Shown one piece after another: positions 1-8,635 of a stretch of DNA of 64,000 bases. Both the position numbers and the translations under genes were made by a program. Each line of letters starts with the position of its first letter. The stretch's first letter is position 1. The stretch spans positions 1 through 64,000 of the forward strand of contig CADEFT010000020.1 of assembly GCA_902826685.1 (NCBI GenBank), read 5' to 3'. The notes beneath the pieces are model-generated. The model had not been told where the DNA came from. It worked only from the letters and a program-made list of their open reading frames with translations, and did not search any database. The DNA is from an uncultured Acidobacteriota bacterium (GTDB taxonomy: Bacteria > Acidobacteriota > Terriglobia > Bryobacterales > Bryobacteraceae).

Positions 1-2736
1 GGTGTACTGAGACAGCACGTTGATGCGGGCGGTAAACCGTTTGTCGGATTTTAGCTGCAGCGATTGGTAGTTGTTACTGGCGTCGCTGCCGTAATAGCGG
101 AGGTTCTGGCTCCAGCCGAAGAGATTGAAGAACGGCTTGCGCTGGTTGGTGGTGGTGACGCCGAAGCCGTTGATATCGGCCTGATTGGGATCGTAGTCGC
201 CGCCGGTGCCGGCAAATACGTGAGTGCCCTTGGTGCCGACGTAGCCCGCTTCAAACGATGAGGTGGCGTTGATCTGGCGCTGGATGGTGAAGTTCCAGGC
301 ATCGACGGTGGGGAAGCGCACGGGGTTGGTGATGACGAAGGCGGTGACGCCGTTGGGCAGCCGGTTGCGGCCGTTGGGACCTTTGGGCTGCGCGGCGAGG
401 ATGGCGCCGGGGTCGAGGGCGACGGGTCCGCGGTCGAGGGTAAACACGGCATCGAAATTGTTGGCGGGCTGAAGCGATTGAATGCCGAGGACGGGCAGGT
501 TCTGGGTGACGTTGTGACCGAAGATGGAGCCGAACACGCCGAGGTTGTAGCCGCGGCCGTAGCCGGAGCGGATGACGGTTTTGGGGTTGAGCTGGTAGGC
601 GATGCCCAAGCGCGGCGCGAAGTTGTTGAGCGGCGCCTTGACGTTGAGGTCGAGGCCGACGCCGTCGCGTCCGGCGACCATGACCTCGCCGGTGGCGACA
701 TCGACGAAGCCGCCGTTGCCTGGGGCATTGACCCGCTGGGGACGGTAGATCTCCCAGCGCAGGCCGTAGTTGATGGTGAGCTTGGAGGTGACCTTCCACT
801 GATCCTGGCCGAAGAAGAACCAGCGATTCTGGGATTCGCGGGCATCGAGGGAGTTGGAGACGTAGCGCTCAAAGCGCGATACGTCGCCCATGAGGAAGGA
901 AGCAAGGCCGGTGCCGCCGCCGTTGGGGCCCTGGGTGCGGGCGGCGTCGAAATTGAGCTCACCGGAGCGGTGGCGGTCGCTTGGGACGCGCAGGTTGCGC
1001 GCCTTGCGGATATCGGCGCCGAATTTGAAGGTGTGGTTGCCTTTGATGCGGGTCCAGTTGTTGACGAACTGGAACTGGTCTTCATCCTGGATCAGGGGGC
1101 AGTTGCATCCATTGACGCCGAGCGCATAGCCGAAGCGGAAGAGGTTGTTGCTGTAGCCGTTGACGAAGAAGGCGGGCATGCCGGAATTGAATTCCTTGTC
1201 GACGTTGACGCCGGGGATGCCGGCGTCGAGGGCGGGCGTGGTGCCGATGCCGTTGGGCTGGCCGAAGACTTTGTAGCGGAACCAGCCGAAGCGGAAGTCG
1301 GTGAGCAGGGTGGGGGAAACGTTGTAGTCGAAGCCGCCGGCGATGGAGTGATTGCGCGAATCGGAGGCGCCGGCGTAGGCGTTGGTGGAACCGGAAGCAT
1401 CGAGTCCGGGACCGCCGGCGACGAGGCCGAACGAGCCGGGCGCGACCATGCCGAAATCCTGGAGGGAATAACGGCCGAACAGGTGCAGCTTGTCGGTGGT
1501 GAAGTGATCGACGCGGACGTTGAAGGCGTCGTCGTTGAACCGGACGCCGCCGGAGGAGGCGAAGTTCGGCTGATCGAGGGTGGCGTTGATGTTGGGGCCG
1601 GGAATCAGCTTGAGCAGATTCTGGGTCTGGGTGGAGAGGCGGTTGGCGGGGATGATGTCGTTCGGGAAGCGTGTGCGCGCGGCGGGGCTGGCGCCGGAAA
1701 GCGGATCGAAGATGGGGAAGCCGGTGGCGCTCAGATCGCCGGAACGTTCGGCGAGGGAGGGAACGCGAAGGAGAGCGCCGCCGCCGGTGTTGCGGCGGGT
1801 GCCCTGATAGTCGCCGAAGTAGAACAGCTTGTTGCGGACGATGGCGCCGCCAAGCGATCCGCCGAACTGGTTCCATTGCGTGAGGGGCACGAGGCGGCCG
1901 TTGGAATTGGGGATGGCGCGGGACTGGGTGAAGGGATTGCGCGCCTGGGTGTGGTCATTGCGCAGGAACTCGAAGGCGGACCCGTGCAACTGGTTGGTGC
2001 CGGACTTGGTTTGCGCGCTGACGACGCCGGCGCTGGCGACGCCGAACTCGGCATCGTAGTTGGCGGTGGTGATCTTGGCTTCGGTGACCGATTCGAGGGT
2101 GGGATTGATGACGATCCAGCCGAGGACGGCATCGTGATTGTCGGTGCCATCGAGCAGGTGAGAAGTGCCGGCGAAGCTCTGGCCGTTGACCAGCATGCGG
2201 TAGGAGCCCTGCGGATTTTCGGCGGAGGCGGCGGTGAGGCTGGTGGGGAAGGAGACGACGCCGGGCGTCATGAGCTGGAAGTTGGTGAAGCGGCGGTTGA
2301 GGATGGGCAGGTTGGTGATGACGCGATCGCTGTAGGTGGTGGCGACATCGCTGCGCTCGGTTTTGAGAATGCCGACCTCGGAGGTTACTTCGACGGTCTG
2401 GGTGACTTCGCCGACTTCGAGCTTGGCCTCGATGCGGACCTCGGTATCGACCGAGACGGCGACGTTGTCCTGCACATAGGTTTTGAATCCGGGCGCCTCG
2501 ACGCGGACGCGGTATCGCCCGACGATGAGATAGCGCTGGGTGAAGAAGCCGGATTCATTGGCGGCGGTGTTGTTGGAGACGTCGCGGCCGAGATCGGTAA
2601 TGGTGATTTTGGCGCTGGGAACGGCGGCGCCGGTGCCGTCGACGACGGTGCCTACGATGGAGCCGTAGACGGCCTGCGCGTGCAGGTTCCCGGCCAGGAA
2701 AACGAAGGCGAATAACGCGCTGACATAGCGGATCAT
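1..2736 (-). CDS. TonB-dependent receptor, Oar-like, with carboxypeptidase-regulatory domain (C-terminus cut by window edge)
   Basis: The reading frame is open from an ATG at 2736 down to base 1, so the protein continues beyond the window; about 912 codons are visible. It begins with a Sec signal peptide (MIRYVSALFAFVFLAGNLHA). A carboxypeptidase-regulatory-like beta-sandwich follows at about residues 23-110 (GSIVGTVVDGTGAAVPSA, then GRYRVRVEAPGFKTY). Next come a plug region (about 120-240, with VNGQSFAGTSHLLDGTDNHD) and a long outer-membrane beta-barrel rich in aromatic and Asn/Asp residues. This is the architecture of the Oar/TonB receptors that are expanded in Acidobacteriota. Such proteins import or bind oligomers at the outer membrane, but the substrate cannot be inferred. 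The gene stands alone here, divergent from the cytochrome gene that begins at 2833. Confidence 0.9.
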   Translation of the reverse strand, partial: MIRYVSALFAFVFLAGNLHAQAVYGSIVGTVVDGTGAAVPSAKITITDLGRDVSNNTAANESGFFTQRYLIVGRYRVRVEAPGFKTYVQDNVAVSVDTEVRIEAKLEVGEVTQTVEVTSEVGILKTERSDVATTYSDRVITNLPILNRRFTNFQLMTPGVVSFPTSLTAASAENPQGSYRMLVNGQSFAGTSHLLDGTDNHDAVLGWIVINPTLESVTEAKITTANYDAEFGVASAGVVSAQTKSGTNQLHGSAFEFLRNDHTQARNPFTQSRAIPNSNGRLVPLTQWNQFGGSLGGAIVRNKLFYFGDYQGTRRNTGGGALLRVPSLAERSGDLSATGFPIFDPLSGASPAARTRFPNDIIPANRLSTQTQNLLKLIPGPNINATLDQPNFASSGGVRFNDDAFNVRVDHFTTDKLHLFGRYSLQDFGMVAPGSFGLVAGGPGLDASGSTNAYAGASDSRNHSIAGGFDYNVSPTLLTDFRFGWFRYKVFGQPNGIGTTPALDAGIPGVNVDKEFNSGMPAFFVNGYSNNLFRFGYALGVNGCNCPLIQDEDQFQFVNNWTRIKGNHTFKFGADIRKARNLRVPSDRHRSGELNFDAARTQGPNGGGTGLASFLMGDVSRFERYVSNSLDARESQNRWFFFGQDQWKVTSKLTINYGLRWEIYRPQRVNAPGNGGFVDVATGEVMVAGRDGVGLDLNVKAPLNNFAPRLGIAYQLNPKTVIRSGYGRGYNLGVFGSIFGHNVTQNLPVLGIQSLQPANNFDAVFTLDRGPVALDPGAILAAQPKGPNGRNRLPNGVTAFVITNPVRFPTVDAWNFTIQRQINATSSFEAGYVGTKGTHVFAGTGGDYDPNQADINGFGVTTTNQRKPFFNLFGWSQNLRYYGSDASNNYQSLQLKSDKRFTARINVLSQYT

Positions 2737-2832
2737 CGGTAACCCCCACCGGAAAGACCGGTTCTTGCAAGGGTAAATAGGCGTTTCGGCGAAGTCAAGG
2801 CCCGGCCGGACCGCGCGCCATATACTGAACGG

Positions 2833-4956
2833 GTGGCCCAGGTGCGGTCGGTTTCGGTGGTGAGTTTGCTGCTGCTGGCGGGTTGCCGGCGGGAGGCTCC
2901 CGCGGTGGCGAACCGCTATGTGGACTCGCGGGTGTGCGCAGGCTGCCATGGCGCGATCGCCGCTTCGTTTGCGCAGACGGGGATGGGACGGTCGGTATCG
3001 CGGCCGTCGGCGGCGAACCGCATCGAGGACTTCGAGAAGCGGAACCGGTTGACGCATGCACTTTCCGGGCGGAGCTACGCCATGACGCTTGAGGAAGGGG
3101 CGGTGAGAGTCAAGCGGCACCAGGAGGACGCGGCGGGACGCGACATCAATCCGATGGAGAAGCGGGCGGAGTGGATTATTGGATCGGGCAACCACGCGCG
3201 TTCCTATCTGGCGCGAAACGGCGAGGGCCGGCTGGTGGAAATGCCGGTGAGCTGGTATGCGGAGAAGGGCGGCTATTGGGGGATGAGCCCGGGGTTCGAC
3301 CAACCGAATCACGAAGACTTCCGGCGCGTGGTTCCCGATGGATGCCTGTTCTGCCATGCGGCGTATCCGAAGACGGCGGGGTCGCTCGAGGCCATCGACT
3401 GCCAGCGGTGTCACGGGCCGGGCGGGGCGCATGCGGAGGCGGCGGGGAAGGGGCAGAAGGCGGCGATCGTGAATCCGGCGCGGCTGAGCCGCGAAGGGCA
3501 GTTGGAAGTCTGTATGCAGTGTCATCTGGAGACGACGAGCAGTCCGCTGCCGAACCAGGTCCGGCGGGTGGAGCGCGAGGTGTATTCGTATGAAGCGGGT
3601 GAACCGCTGGCTTCCTACGCCGTGTTTTTCGATGGCGGCCCCGGGGACCGGTTCGAGATCGCACATGCGGCCTACCGGCTGCGCAAGTCGATGTGCTTTC
3701 AGAAAAGCGCGATGACGTGCGTGAGCTGTCACGATCCGCACAAGGCGCCGCGGGGCGGGGAGGCGGCGGCGCAGTATCCGGCCGCGTGCAAGCAGTGCCA
3801 CGAGAAGGCGCACAATGCGCAGGCCAACTGCGCGGAGTGTCACATGCCGAAGCGGCGGGCCGAGGATGCGGTGCACGTGGTGATGACCGATCATTTCATT
3901 CAACGCCGGGCGAAGGGGAACCTGACGGCGGATCGGGCGGAGCCGCGTCCGAAGGCTCCGGCGGGTGCGGTGTCGCTGTACTATCCGCCGGAGCTTCCAC
4001 AGTCGGCGGAGAACGAAGCGTACCTCGCGCTGGCGCAGGTGCAGCATGGCGCGGATCTGCCGCGCGGGCTGCCGCGGCTCGAGGCGGCGGTGAAGGCGCT
4101 GAACGCGGCGGGTCCGGATTTTTATTTTGAGTTGGGCAAGGCTTATTCGAAGGCGGGGAACGAGCAGGCGGCGGTGAGCCGGTATGAAGAGGCATTGCGG
4201 CGGCGGGGCGATTTCGTGCCGGCGTTGAAGGGGCTTTCGGCTTCGCTGATCGCATTGGGACGCGCGGACCGGGCGGCGGCGGTGTTGGAAGGCGCGGCGA
4301 ATCCGGATGCGAACATGCTGACCAATTGGGGCCGGGCGCTGCTCGAAGTGGGGCGCGTGGATGAGGCGGCGCGCGTGCTCGAGCGGGCGCTGGCGTTGAA
4401 TCCGGACGTTTCGGAAGCGGCGAACCTGTTGGGTCTCGCCTGGCTGGGGCGGCGGGACACGGCGCGGGCCGAGGCGCAGTTTCGCGAGGCGATCCGGCTG
4501 CAGCCCGACATGGCGGAGGCGCATGGAAATCTGGCCAACGTGCTGGCGGGCCGGCAGCACCTGACCGAGGCGCAGCGGCATTTCGAGAAAGCGGTGGCGC
4601 TTGGTCCCGGGGATGCGAAGGTGCGGCGGAATTACGCGTTCCTGCTGATGCTGCTTCAATCGTTCGACGCGGCGCGGCGGCAGTTGGAGGAAGCGGTGCG
4701 GCTCGATCCAAAGGAACCGCGGGCGCGGGTGGAACTGGCGGAAATATTGGAGGCGGGCGGACGGGTGCGCGAAGCGATGGAGCATTACCGGGCGGCGCTC
4801 AAGCTGGATGGGGCGCTGGCGGAGGCGCATCTGGGACTGGGTCTGCTGCTGCGAAAGTCCGGCGACGCGGCGGCGGCACGGAGCCATCTGGAGGCGGCGG
4901 CGGGCGGCGCCGACGAGCGGGTGAGAGAGGCGGCGCGCAAAGCGCTTGGGCAGTAA
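2833..4956 (+). CDS. Heptahaem c-type cytochrome / TPR lipoprotein
   Basis: The protein has 707 residues and a GTG start. A short hydrophobic leader ends in the lipobox LLAG-C (Cys18), so it is predicted to be a lipoprotein. Seven CxxCH haem-binding motifs follow in the N-terminal half: CAGCH, CLFCH, CQRCH, CMQCH, CVSCH, CKQCH and CAECH. From about residue 420 to the end are tandem tetratricopeptide repeats (for example EAQFREAIRLQPDMAEAHGN). The arrangement suggests an electron-transfer module on a protein-interaction scaffold at the periplasmic or outer-membrane face. Multihaem cytochromes fused to TPRs are known in Acidobacteriota, but their redox partners are not established. No oxidase, reductase or cytochrome-maturation gene lies next to it, so its role stays open. 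The next gene follows after about 10 bp. Confidence 0.88.
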   Translation: MAQVRSVSVVSLLLLAGCRREAPAVANRYVDSRVCAGCHGAIAASFAQTGMGRSVSRPSAANRIEDFEKRNRLTHALSGRSYAMTLEEGAVRVKRHQEDAAGRDINPMEKRAEWIIGSGNHARSYLARNGEGRLVEMPVSWYAEKGGYWGMSPGFDQPNHEDFRRVVPDGCLFCHAAYPKTAGSLEAIDCQRCHGPGGAHAEAAGKGQKAAIVNPARLSREGQLEVCMQCHLETTSSPLPNQVRRVEREVYSYEAGEPLASYAVFFDGGPGDRFEIAHAAYRLRKSMCFQKSAMTCVSCHDPHKAPRGGEAAAQYPAACKQCHEKAHNAQANCAECHMPKRRAEDAVHVVMTDHFIQRRAKGNLTADRAEPRPKAPAGAVSLYYPPELPQSAENEAYLALAQVQHGADLPRGLPRLEAAVKALNAAGPDFYFELGKAYSKAGNEQAAVSRYEEALRRRGDFVPALKGLSASLIALGRADRAAAVLEGAANPDANMLTNWGRALLEVGRVDEAARVLERALALNPDVSEAANLLGLAWLGRRDTARAEAQFREAIRLQPDMAEAHGNLANVLAGRQHLTEAQRHFEKAVALGPGDAKVRRNYAFLLMLLQSFDAARRQLEEAVRLDPKEPRARVELAEILEAGGRVREAMEHYRAALKLDGALAEAHLGLGLLLRKSGDAAAARSHLEAAAGGADERVREAARKALGQ

Positions 4957-4966
4957 GATGGGAGCT

Positions 4967-6394
4967 ATGCGTTTCTGCATCGCCTTACTGGCGCTTACTC
5001 TGCCTGGCGCCGACCGGAGCGACATGCTGGCGCGGATGGACGTCCGGGCCGGTCAATTCGGAGAGATTTCGCGGCAGATCTGGGAGTTCGCCGAGACCGG
5101 GTATAAGGAGCACAAGAGCGCCGCGCTGCTCAAATCGGAGCTGCAGAAGGCGGGGTTCCGGATTCAGGACCGGATCGCGGAGATTCCGACGGCGTTCACG
5201 GCGGCGTGGGGCGAAGGCAGGCCGGTGATCGCGATTCTGGGCGAATACGATGCGCTGCCGGAGCTTTCGCAGGACCTGGTGCCGCAGCGCCAGCCTAAGG
5301 CGAGCGGTGCGCCGGGCCATGGGTGCGGGCACAATCTGCTGGGCACGGCGAGCGCCTTCGCGGCCATATCGGTGAAGGAATACATGGAGGCGAACAAGCT
5401 GGCGGGGACGGTGCGGTTCTACGGGACGCCGGCCGAGGAAGGGGGTGGCGGGAAGATCTACATGGCGCGCGCGGGCGTGTTTCAGGACGTGGATGCGGCG
5501 ATCACATGGCATCCGGGCAACGCGACGAGCGCGGGGCTGGAGAGCAGCCTGGCCAACATCAACGCGAAGTTCCGTTTTTACGGGAAAGCCGCGCACGCCT
5601 CGGGTGCGCCGCAGGCGGGGCGATCGGCGCTGGATGCGCTGCTGCTGACCAGCCACGCGGTGGAGATGCTGCGGGAACACGTGCCGCAGACGACGCGGAT
5701 CCACTACATCATCACGCGGGGCGGGGCGGCGCCGAACATCGTGCCCGATTTTTCGGAAGGCTATTTTTACGCGCGGTCGCCGAGCATGCCGGTGCTCGAC
5801 AATGTGTGGGACCGCGTGATCAAGTGCGCGCAGGCGGGCGCGCTGGCGACCGAGACGCGGATGGAGATGGAATTACTGAACAGCGTTTACAACATACTGC
5901 CGAATGAGCCGCTGGCGAAGCTTTTTCATACGCATCTGATGGCGATGGGCGGCGTGAAATATACGCCGGAGGAGCGCGCTTTCGCCGAGGCGCTGCGCAA
6001 GACGTTTCCGCTTGAGGGGCAACTGCCGCTCGGTAGCGAGGAGCGGATCCAGCCGTTCCAGCAGGAGGGCGCGTTGATGTCCGGGTCGACGGACGTGGCG
6101 GACGTGAGCTGGATGGTCCCGACGGCGAATTTCTCCGCCGCCACGTATGTGCCGGGTACGCCGGGCCATAGCTGGCAGGCGACGGCATGCACGGGCGGAT
6201 CGATCGGACGCAAGGGAATGGTGCTGGCGGCGAAGGTGCTGGCGCTTTCGGCGGTGGATCTGTTGACCAAGCCGGAACTGGTGAAGGCGGCGCGGGCGGA
6301 TTTCGATGGACGGCGGGGAGTGCACCTTTACAAATCGAGGGTGCCGGCGGAGCGAAAGGCTCCGCTTAATTACCGGGACGCGGGGATTCCGTAG
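4967..6394 (+). CDS. M20-family amidohydrolase, AbgB-like, with signal peptide
   Basis: This M20/AbgB-type metallohydrolase has 475 residues from the ATG at 4967; an ATG at 4958 and a TTG at 4946 are in frame upstream. The chosen start gives a compact signal peptide (MRFCIALLALTLPGA). Metal and catalytic motifs are present: GEYDALPEL, GHGCGHNLLG, TPAEEGGGGK and the dimerisation-domain segment AHASGAPQAGRSALDA. Relatives hydrolyse p-aminobenzoyl-glutamate or other N-acyl amino acids in the cytoplasm; the leader here argues for periplasmic use. The gene lies about 10 bp after the cytochrome gene and may be cotranscribed with it. Its 3' end overlaps the convergent acetyltransferase gene by 29 bp. 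The exact substrate is unknown. Confidence 0.85.
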   Translation: MRFCIALLALTLPGADRSDMLARMDVRAGQFGEISRQIWEFAETGYKEHKSAALLKSELQKAGFRIQDRIAEIPTAFTAAWGEGRPVIAILGEYDALPELSQDLVPQRQPKASGAPGHGCGHNLLGTASAFAAISVKEYMEANKLAGTVRFYGTPAEEGGGGKIYMARAGVFQDVDAAITWHPGNATSAGLESSLANINAKFRFYGKAAHASGAPQAGRSALDALLLTSHAVEMLREHVPQTTRIHYIITRGGAAPNIVPDFSEGYFYARSPSMPVLDNVWDRVIKCAQAGALATETRMEMELLNSVYNILPNEPLAKLFHTHLMAMGGVKYTPEERAFAEALRKTFPLEGQLPLGSEERIQPFQQEGALMSGSTDVADVSWMVPTANFSAATYVPGTPGHSWQATACTGGSIGRKGMVLAAKVLALSAVDLLTKPELVKAARADFDGRRGVHLYKSRVPAERKAPLNYRDAGIP

Positions 6395-6884
6395 AGTTTG
6401 GAGGCACCAGATCGAAGTAGATGCGATCGGCGCGGACGCCGTCGCGTAGAGCCGCCGAGCGGAGACGGCCGGCCTCGCGGAAGCCGGCTTTTTCGAGCAC
6501 GCGGCGGGAAGCGCCATTTCCGTCGACGATCCAGGCATTGAGGGCTTCGATGCCAAGCTCATGGAAGGCGGTGTCGACCAGAAGCCGGAGGGCGCCGGTG
6601 GCGATACCGCGGCCGCCCATTTCCCGCGCGCCCAGCACATACCAGACCATGGCGATGCGATCGACGGCGTCCCAGTCGGCGAGGGCGACCAGGCCGCATG
6701 GCCGGCCCTGATGGCGGACGAGGAAGAAGCGGTTGCGTTTATTGCGCATGGCGACGCCGAGCACGACGGGGTCGACGACGCGGCCGCGCCAGTCGCTGGT
6801 AAGCCAGCGATTGATTTCCGGGTGCGACAGCCAGGCGGCGACGGTGGCGACGTGTTCGGCGGTAAGCGGCTCAATGGCCGTCAT
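6366..6884 (-). CDS. GNAT-family N-acetyltransferase
   Basis: The protein has 172 residues from the ATG at 6884. That ATG overlaps the TGA of the upstream ligase gene in a 4-bp ATGA junction, which is why this start is preferred over a longer upstream extension. It shows the GNAT layout: an N-terminal EPLTAEHVATVAAWL, the acetyl-CoA pyrophosphate-binding segment GGRGIATGALRLL, and a C-terminal NGASRRVLEKAGFREAGRLR typical of RimJ/RimL-like enzymes. It would transfer an acyl group from CoA (or conceivably a carrier protein) to an amine. Translational coupling to an amino acid:carrier-protein ligase suggests that the amine could be the loaded aminoacyl group. That is inference; the acceptor cannot be read from sequence. 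Confidence 0.82.
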   Translation of the reverse strand: MTAIEPLTAEHVATVAAWLSHPEINRWLTSDWRGRVVDPVVLGVAMRNKRNRFFLVRHQGRPCGLVALADWDAVDRIAMVWYVLGAREMGGRGIATGALRLLVDTAFHELGIEALNAWIVDGNGASRRVLEKAGFREAGRLRSAALRDGVRADRIYFDLVPPNSTESPRPGN

Positions 6885-8095
6885 ACGGCGGCTGTGGCGG
6901 CTTTGCGCGGAAAGCCGGCGGAAGTGAACTCGCGGTACTCTTCGCGCAGGCCGGCCGGCCACTGGGCGGGGTCGAATCCGAACTGGCTGAGCAGCGCGTA
7001 GACCCAGCGTTCGCAGCCCCAGCCAACGCATCCGCTGGTGGCCGGACGTCCACCGACGGTGATGCCGAAGGCTTTGCCGAAGGTCGTGGAGTGGAAGTTG
7101 GAAGAGAAGACGCTGAGGGAGCCGCCTTCCGATGGGATATCCATGCGCAGTTCGCGCTTGGCTTCCTGCTGGCGCTGAAAGGATGCCTTCACGGAGAAGT
7201 CATCGGTGAAGAACATGTCATTGGCGGCTTCGAGGGTGCAGCTCAATTCCCAATCGCGCGCCCATTGTTCGATGAGCGCTTCGGAGCGTGCGCGGCTGTT
7301 GATGACAAACGGAGGCTGGCCTACCCAGATCACCTCGCGCATGGTGAAAGCGCGGAGACGGCTGAGGTACTTGTGATTGGAGCCTTCATAGCGGTGGCAA
7401 CCGAGGATGGCGGTGATGCTGCGGCCCGGCTTTTCAAGATCCCAGCCTTCCATTCCTTCATAGGCGTGATAGCAGCAGGAAGGGCTGATAGCGAAATCGT
7501 TGACGCTCATACGGCCATCGTGGTGGCGCGGCGCCCAGCCTTCGTCGCGGCAGGCGGTGGAGAAATCCTTGAGTACATCGAGATCGGGCTTGAGGTGCGC
7601 GACGAAATCCATGTGCTCCGGGAACGACGTGAAATGATTACAACGCTGGAGGGTTTCGGACCGGATGGTGGAGGGGAAAATCTCCAACTCGGCCTGAAAC
7701 TCGCTGGCGAACACGGAGAGCACCTTATGGTCGATGAGGGCCATCAATTGGGCCGCCGGGCCGCGCAGGATCGCATGGCCTTCGCCGACGGGGGTGGCCC
7801 ACTTCCGCTCCAGCATGCCGGCCCAGGCATCGATGGGCGGCAGGTCGCGCTTCTGTTCAAAGTTGACCTTGGTTTTCAGGCCGAACTCATTGGTTGAGTA
7901 ACGCTCGAGCAGCCGGTCGACGCGGGTCTTCATCTCCTGCATGTCGGCGCCGTCGCGGAATTCGACGCGGACCTCGCCGTCGCTCTCGCGAATCTCGTAG
8001 GCAACCAGATCCTCGGAAACGAAGGGGAGGGCGTAGCGGACCTGAGCGAGGTATTCACCTGCCGTGTTCGGGAGTTTTACGACGAGGTGGGGCAT
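6881..8095 (-). CDS. Seryl-tRNA-synthetase-like amino acid:[carrier protein] ligase
   Basis: The protein has 404 residues from the ATG at 8095, one base after the carrier-protein stop codon. The C-terminal two thirds has a class II aminoacyl-tRNA synthetase catalytic layout: a motif 2 region (RLRAFTMREVIWVG, residues 247-259) and motif 3 (SGCVGWGCERWVYALL, 354-369, with the invariant Arg363). Candidate zinc ligands are Cys208, Glu254 and Cys356. Their spacing (46 and 102 residues) resembles that recalled for the Bradyrhizobium atypical SerRS homologues that load Gly or Ala onto carrier-protein phosphopantetheine. It lacks the long N-terminal coiled coil of true SerRS and instead has about 85 residues of different sequence. 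A genuine tRNA synthetase is unlikely, because the next gene upstream encodes the matching carrier protein. The amino acid specificity is not visible. Confidence 0.85.
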   Translation of the reverse strand: MPHLVVKLPNTAGEYLAQVRYALPFVSEDLVAYEIRESDGEVRVEFRDGADMQEMKTRVDRLLERYSTNEFGLKTKVNFEQKRDLPPIDAWAGMLERKWATPVGEGHAILRGPAAQLMALIDHKVLSVFASEFQAELEIFPSTIRSETLQRCNHFTSFPEHMDFVAHLKPDLDVLKDFSTACRDEGWAPRHHDGRMSVNDFAISPSCCYHAYEGMEGWDLEKPGRSITAILGCHRYEGSNHKYLSRLRAFTMREVIWVGQPPFVINSRARSEALIEQWARDWELSCTLEAANDMFFTDDFSVKASFQRQQEAKRELRMDIPSEGGSLSVFSSNFHSTTFGKAFGITVGGRPATSGCVGWGCERWVYALLSQFGFDPAQWPAGLREEYREFTSAGFPRKAATAAV

Positions 8096-8096
8096 G

Positions 8097-8360
8097 TCAG
8101 ACCTGCCCCTGTTGCCGCAAGGATACGAAGGTGGCGATTTCACCGATGGAGTTCATAGGATAGGCGATCAGATCCGCCTGGCCCACATTGATTCCAAACT
8201 TGGTTTGAACGAAGTTCAGGAGGTGAACGGCTCCAAAGGAGTCGATGTAGCCGTAGTCGAAAAGGTGGACCTCGTCATTGAAGTCCACATCGCCGGCGGG
8301 GATGGAGAACTGGGTGACGATATAGTCGCGCAAACCTGTCTTAATCGCTTCGATTTCCAT
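8097..8360 (-). CDS. Acyl carrier protein, DltC-like, partner of the aa:CP ligase
   Basis: This small acidic protein has 87 residues and a phosphopantetheine attachment motif, YGYIDSFGAVHLL, with Ser41 as the expected prosthetic-group site. The sequence around the serine (IDSFGAVHLL) resembles the D-alanyl carrier protein DltC more than fatty-acid ACP, whose motif is DSLDxVEL. It is the first gene of a probable three-gene minus-strand operon and is separated from the ligase start by a single base. The expected role is to accept an activated amino acid from the SerRS-like ligase as a thioester and deliver it to an acyltransferase. A 16-bp inverted repeat lies 21 bp upstream of the start. Confidence 0.88.
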   Translation of the reverse strand: MEIEAIKTGLRDYIVTQFSIPAGDVDFNDEVHLFDYGYIDSFGAVHLLNFVQTKFGINVGQADLIAYPMNSIGEIATFVSLRQQGQV

Positions 8361-8381
8361 AAGTCTTCCGGCGCCCGCAGC

Positions 8382-8397
8382 CGTACCGTCCGGTACG
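8382..8397. promoter_or_regulatory. Inverted repeat in the carrier-protein leader
   Basis: The sequence cgtaccgtccggtacg has perfect 7-bp arms (8382-8388 and 8391-8397) around a 2-base centre. It sits 21 bp upstream of the carrier-protein ATG, within the 275-bp divergent intergenic region. This could be an operator for the minus-strand operon or a small leader hairpin. No known regulator motif was recognised. Confidence 0.4.
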
Positions 8398-8529
8398 AAG
8401 TACTGCGCTTGGTGAGTATTGCTGGTAAATCCTCTAAGGCAGCAGGATAGAGCACAGGGAAAGAGTTGTCAATCCCGAATGACATGCGAAAGGCATTTGA
8501 ACAGGTGCCTGGGATGCATTTTTATTTAG

Positions 8530-8547
8530 GCCGGATCTAGCTCCGGC
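8530..8547. promoter_or_regulatory. Inverted repeat upstream of the MBOAT gene
   Basis: gccgga-tctagc-tccggc has perfect 6-bp arms and a 6-base centre and lies 88 bp upstream of the MBOAT ATG. A TATGAT hexamer that could serve as a -10 element occurs at 8554-8559, without a convincing -35. The 275-bp region 8361-8635 therefore holds two separate dyads, one near each divergent gene. Both are candidates for control of the locus. Confidence 0.35.
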
Positions 8548-8635
8548 AGAATTCTATGATATGCTCTCCTAAACAAAGCAGCCACACGTTGTTTTTCGTG
8601 CAGTTGCCGCGCGGCCCTTGTCTGGATGTGCGCTC

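Noticed and set aside
478..2715. Long plus-strand open frame of 745 codons opposite the first TonB receptor
   Set aside because: It is antisense to a receptor frame with signal peptide, plug and barrel. Its translation is low-complexity, Gly/Ala/Asp/Glu-rich, as expected for the complement of GC-rich coding DNA.
6881..8095. True seryl-tRNA synthetase
   Set aside because: It lacks the SerRS tRNA-binding coiled coil. The gene is directly coupled to a carrier-protein gene, which fits the aa:CP ligase group instead.
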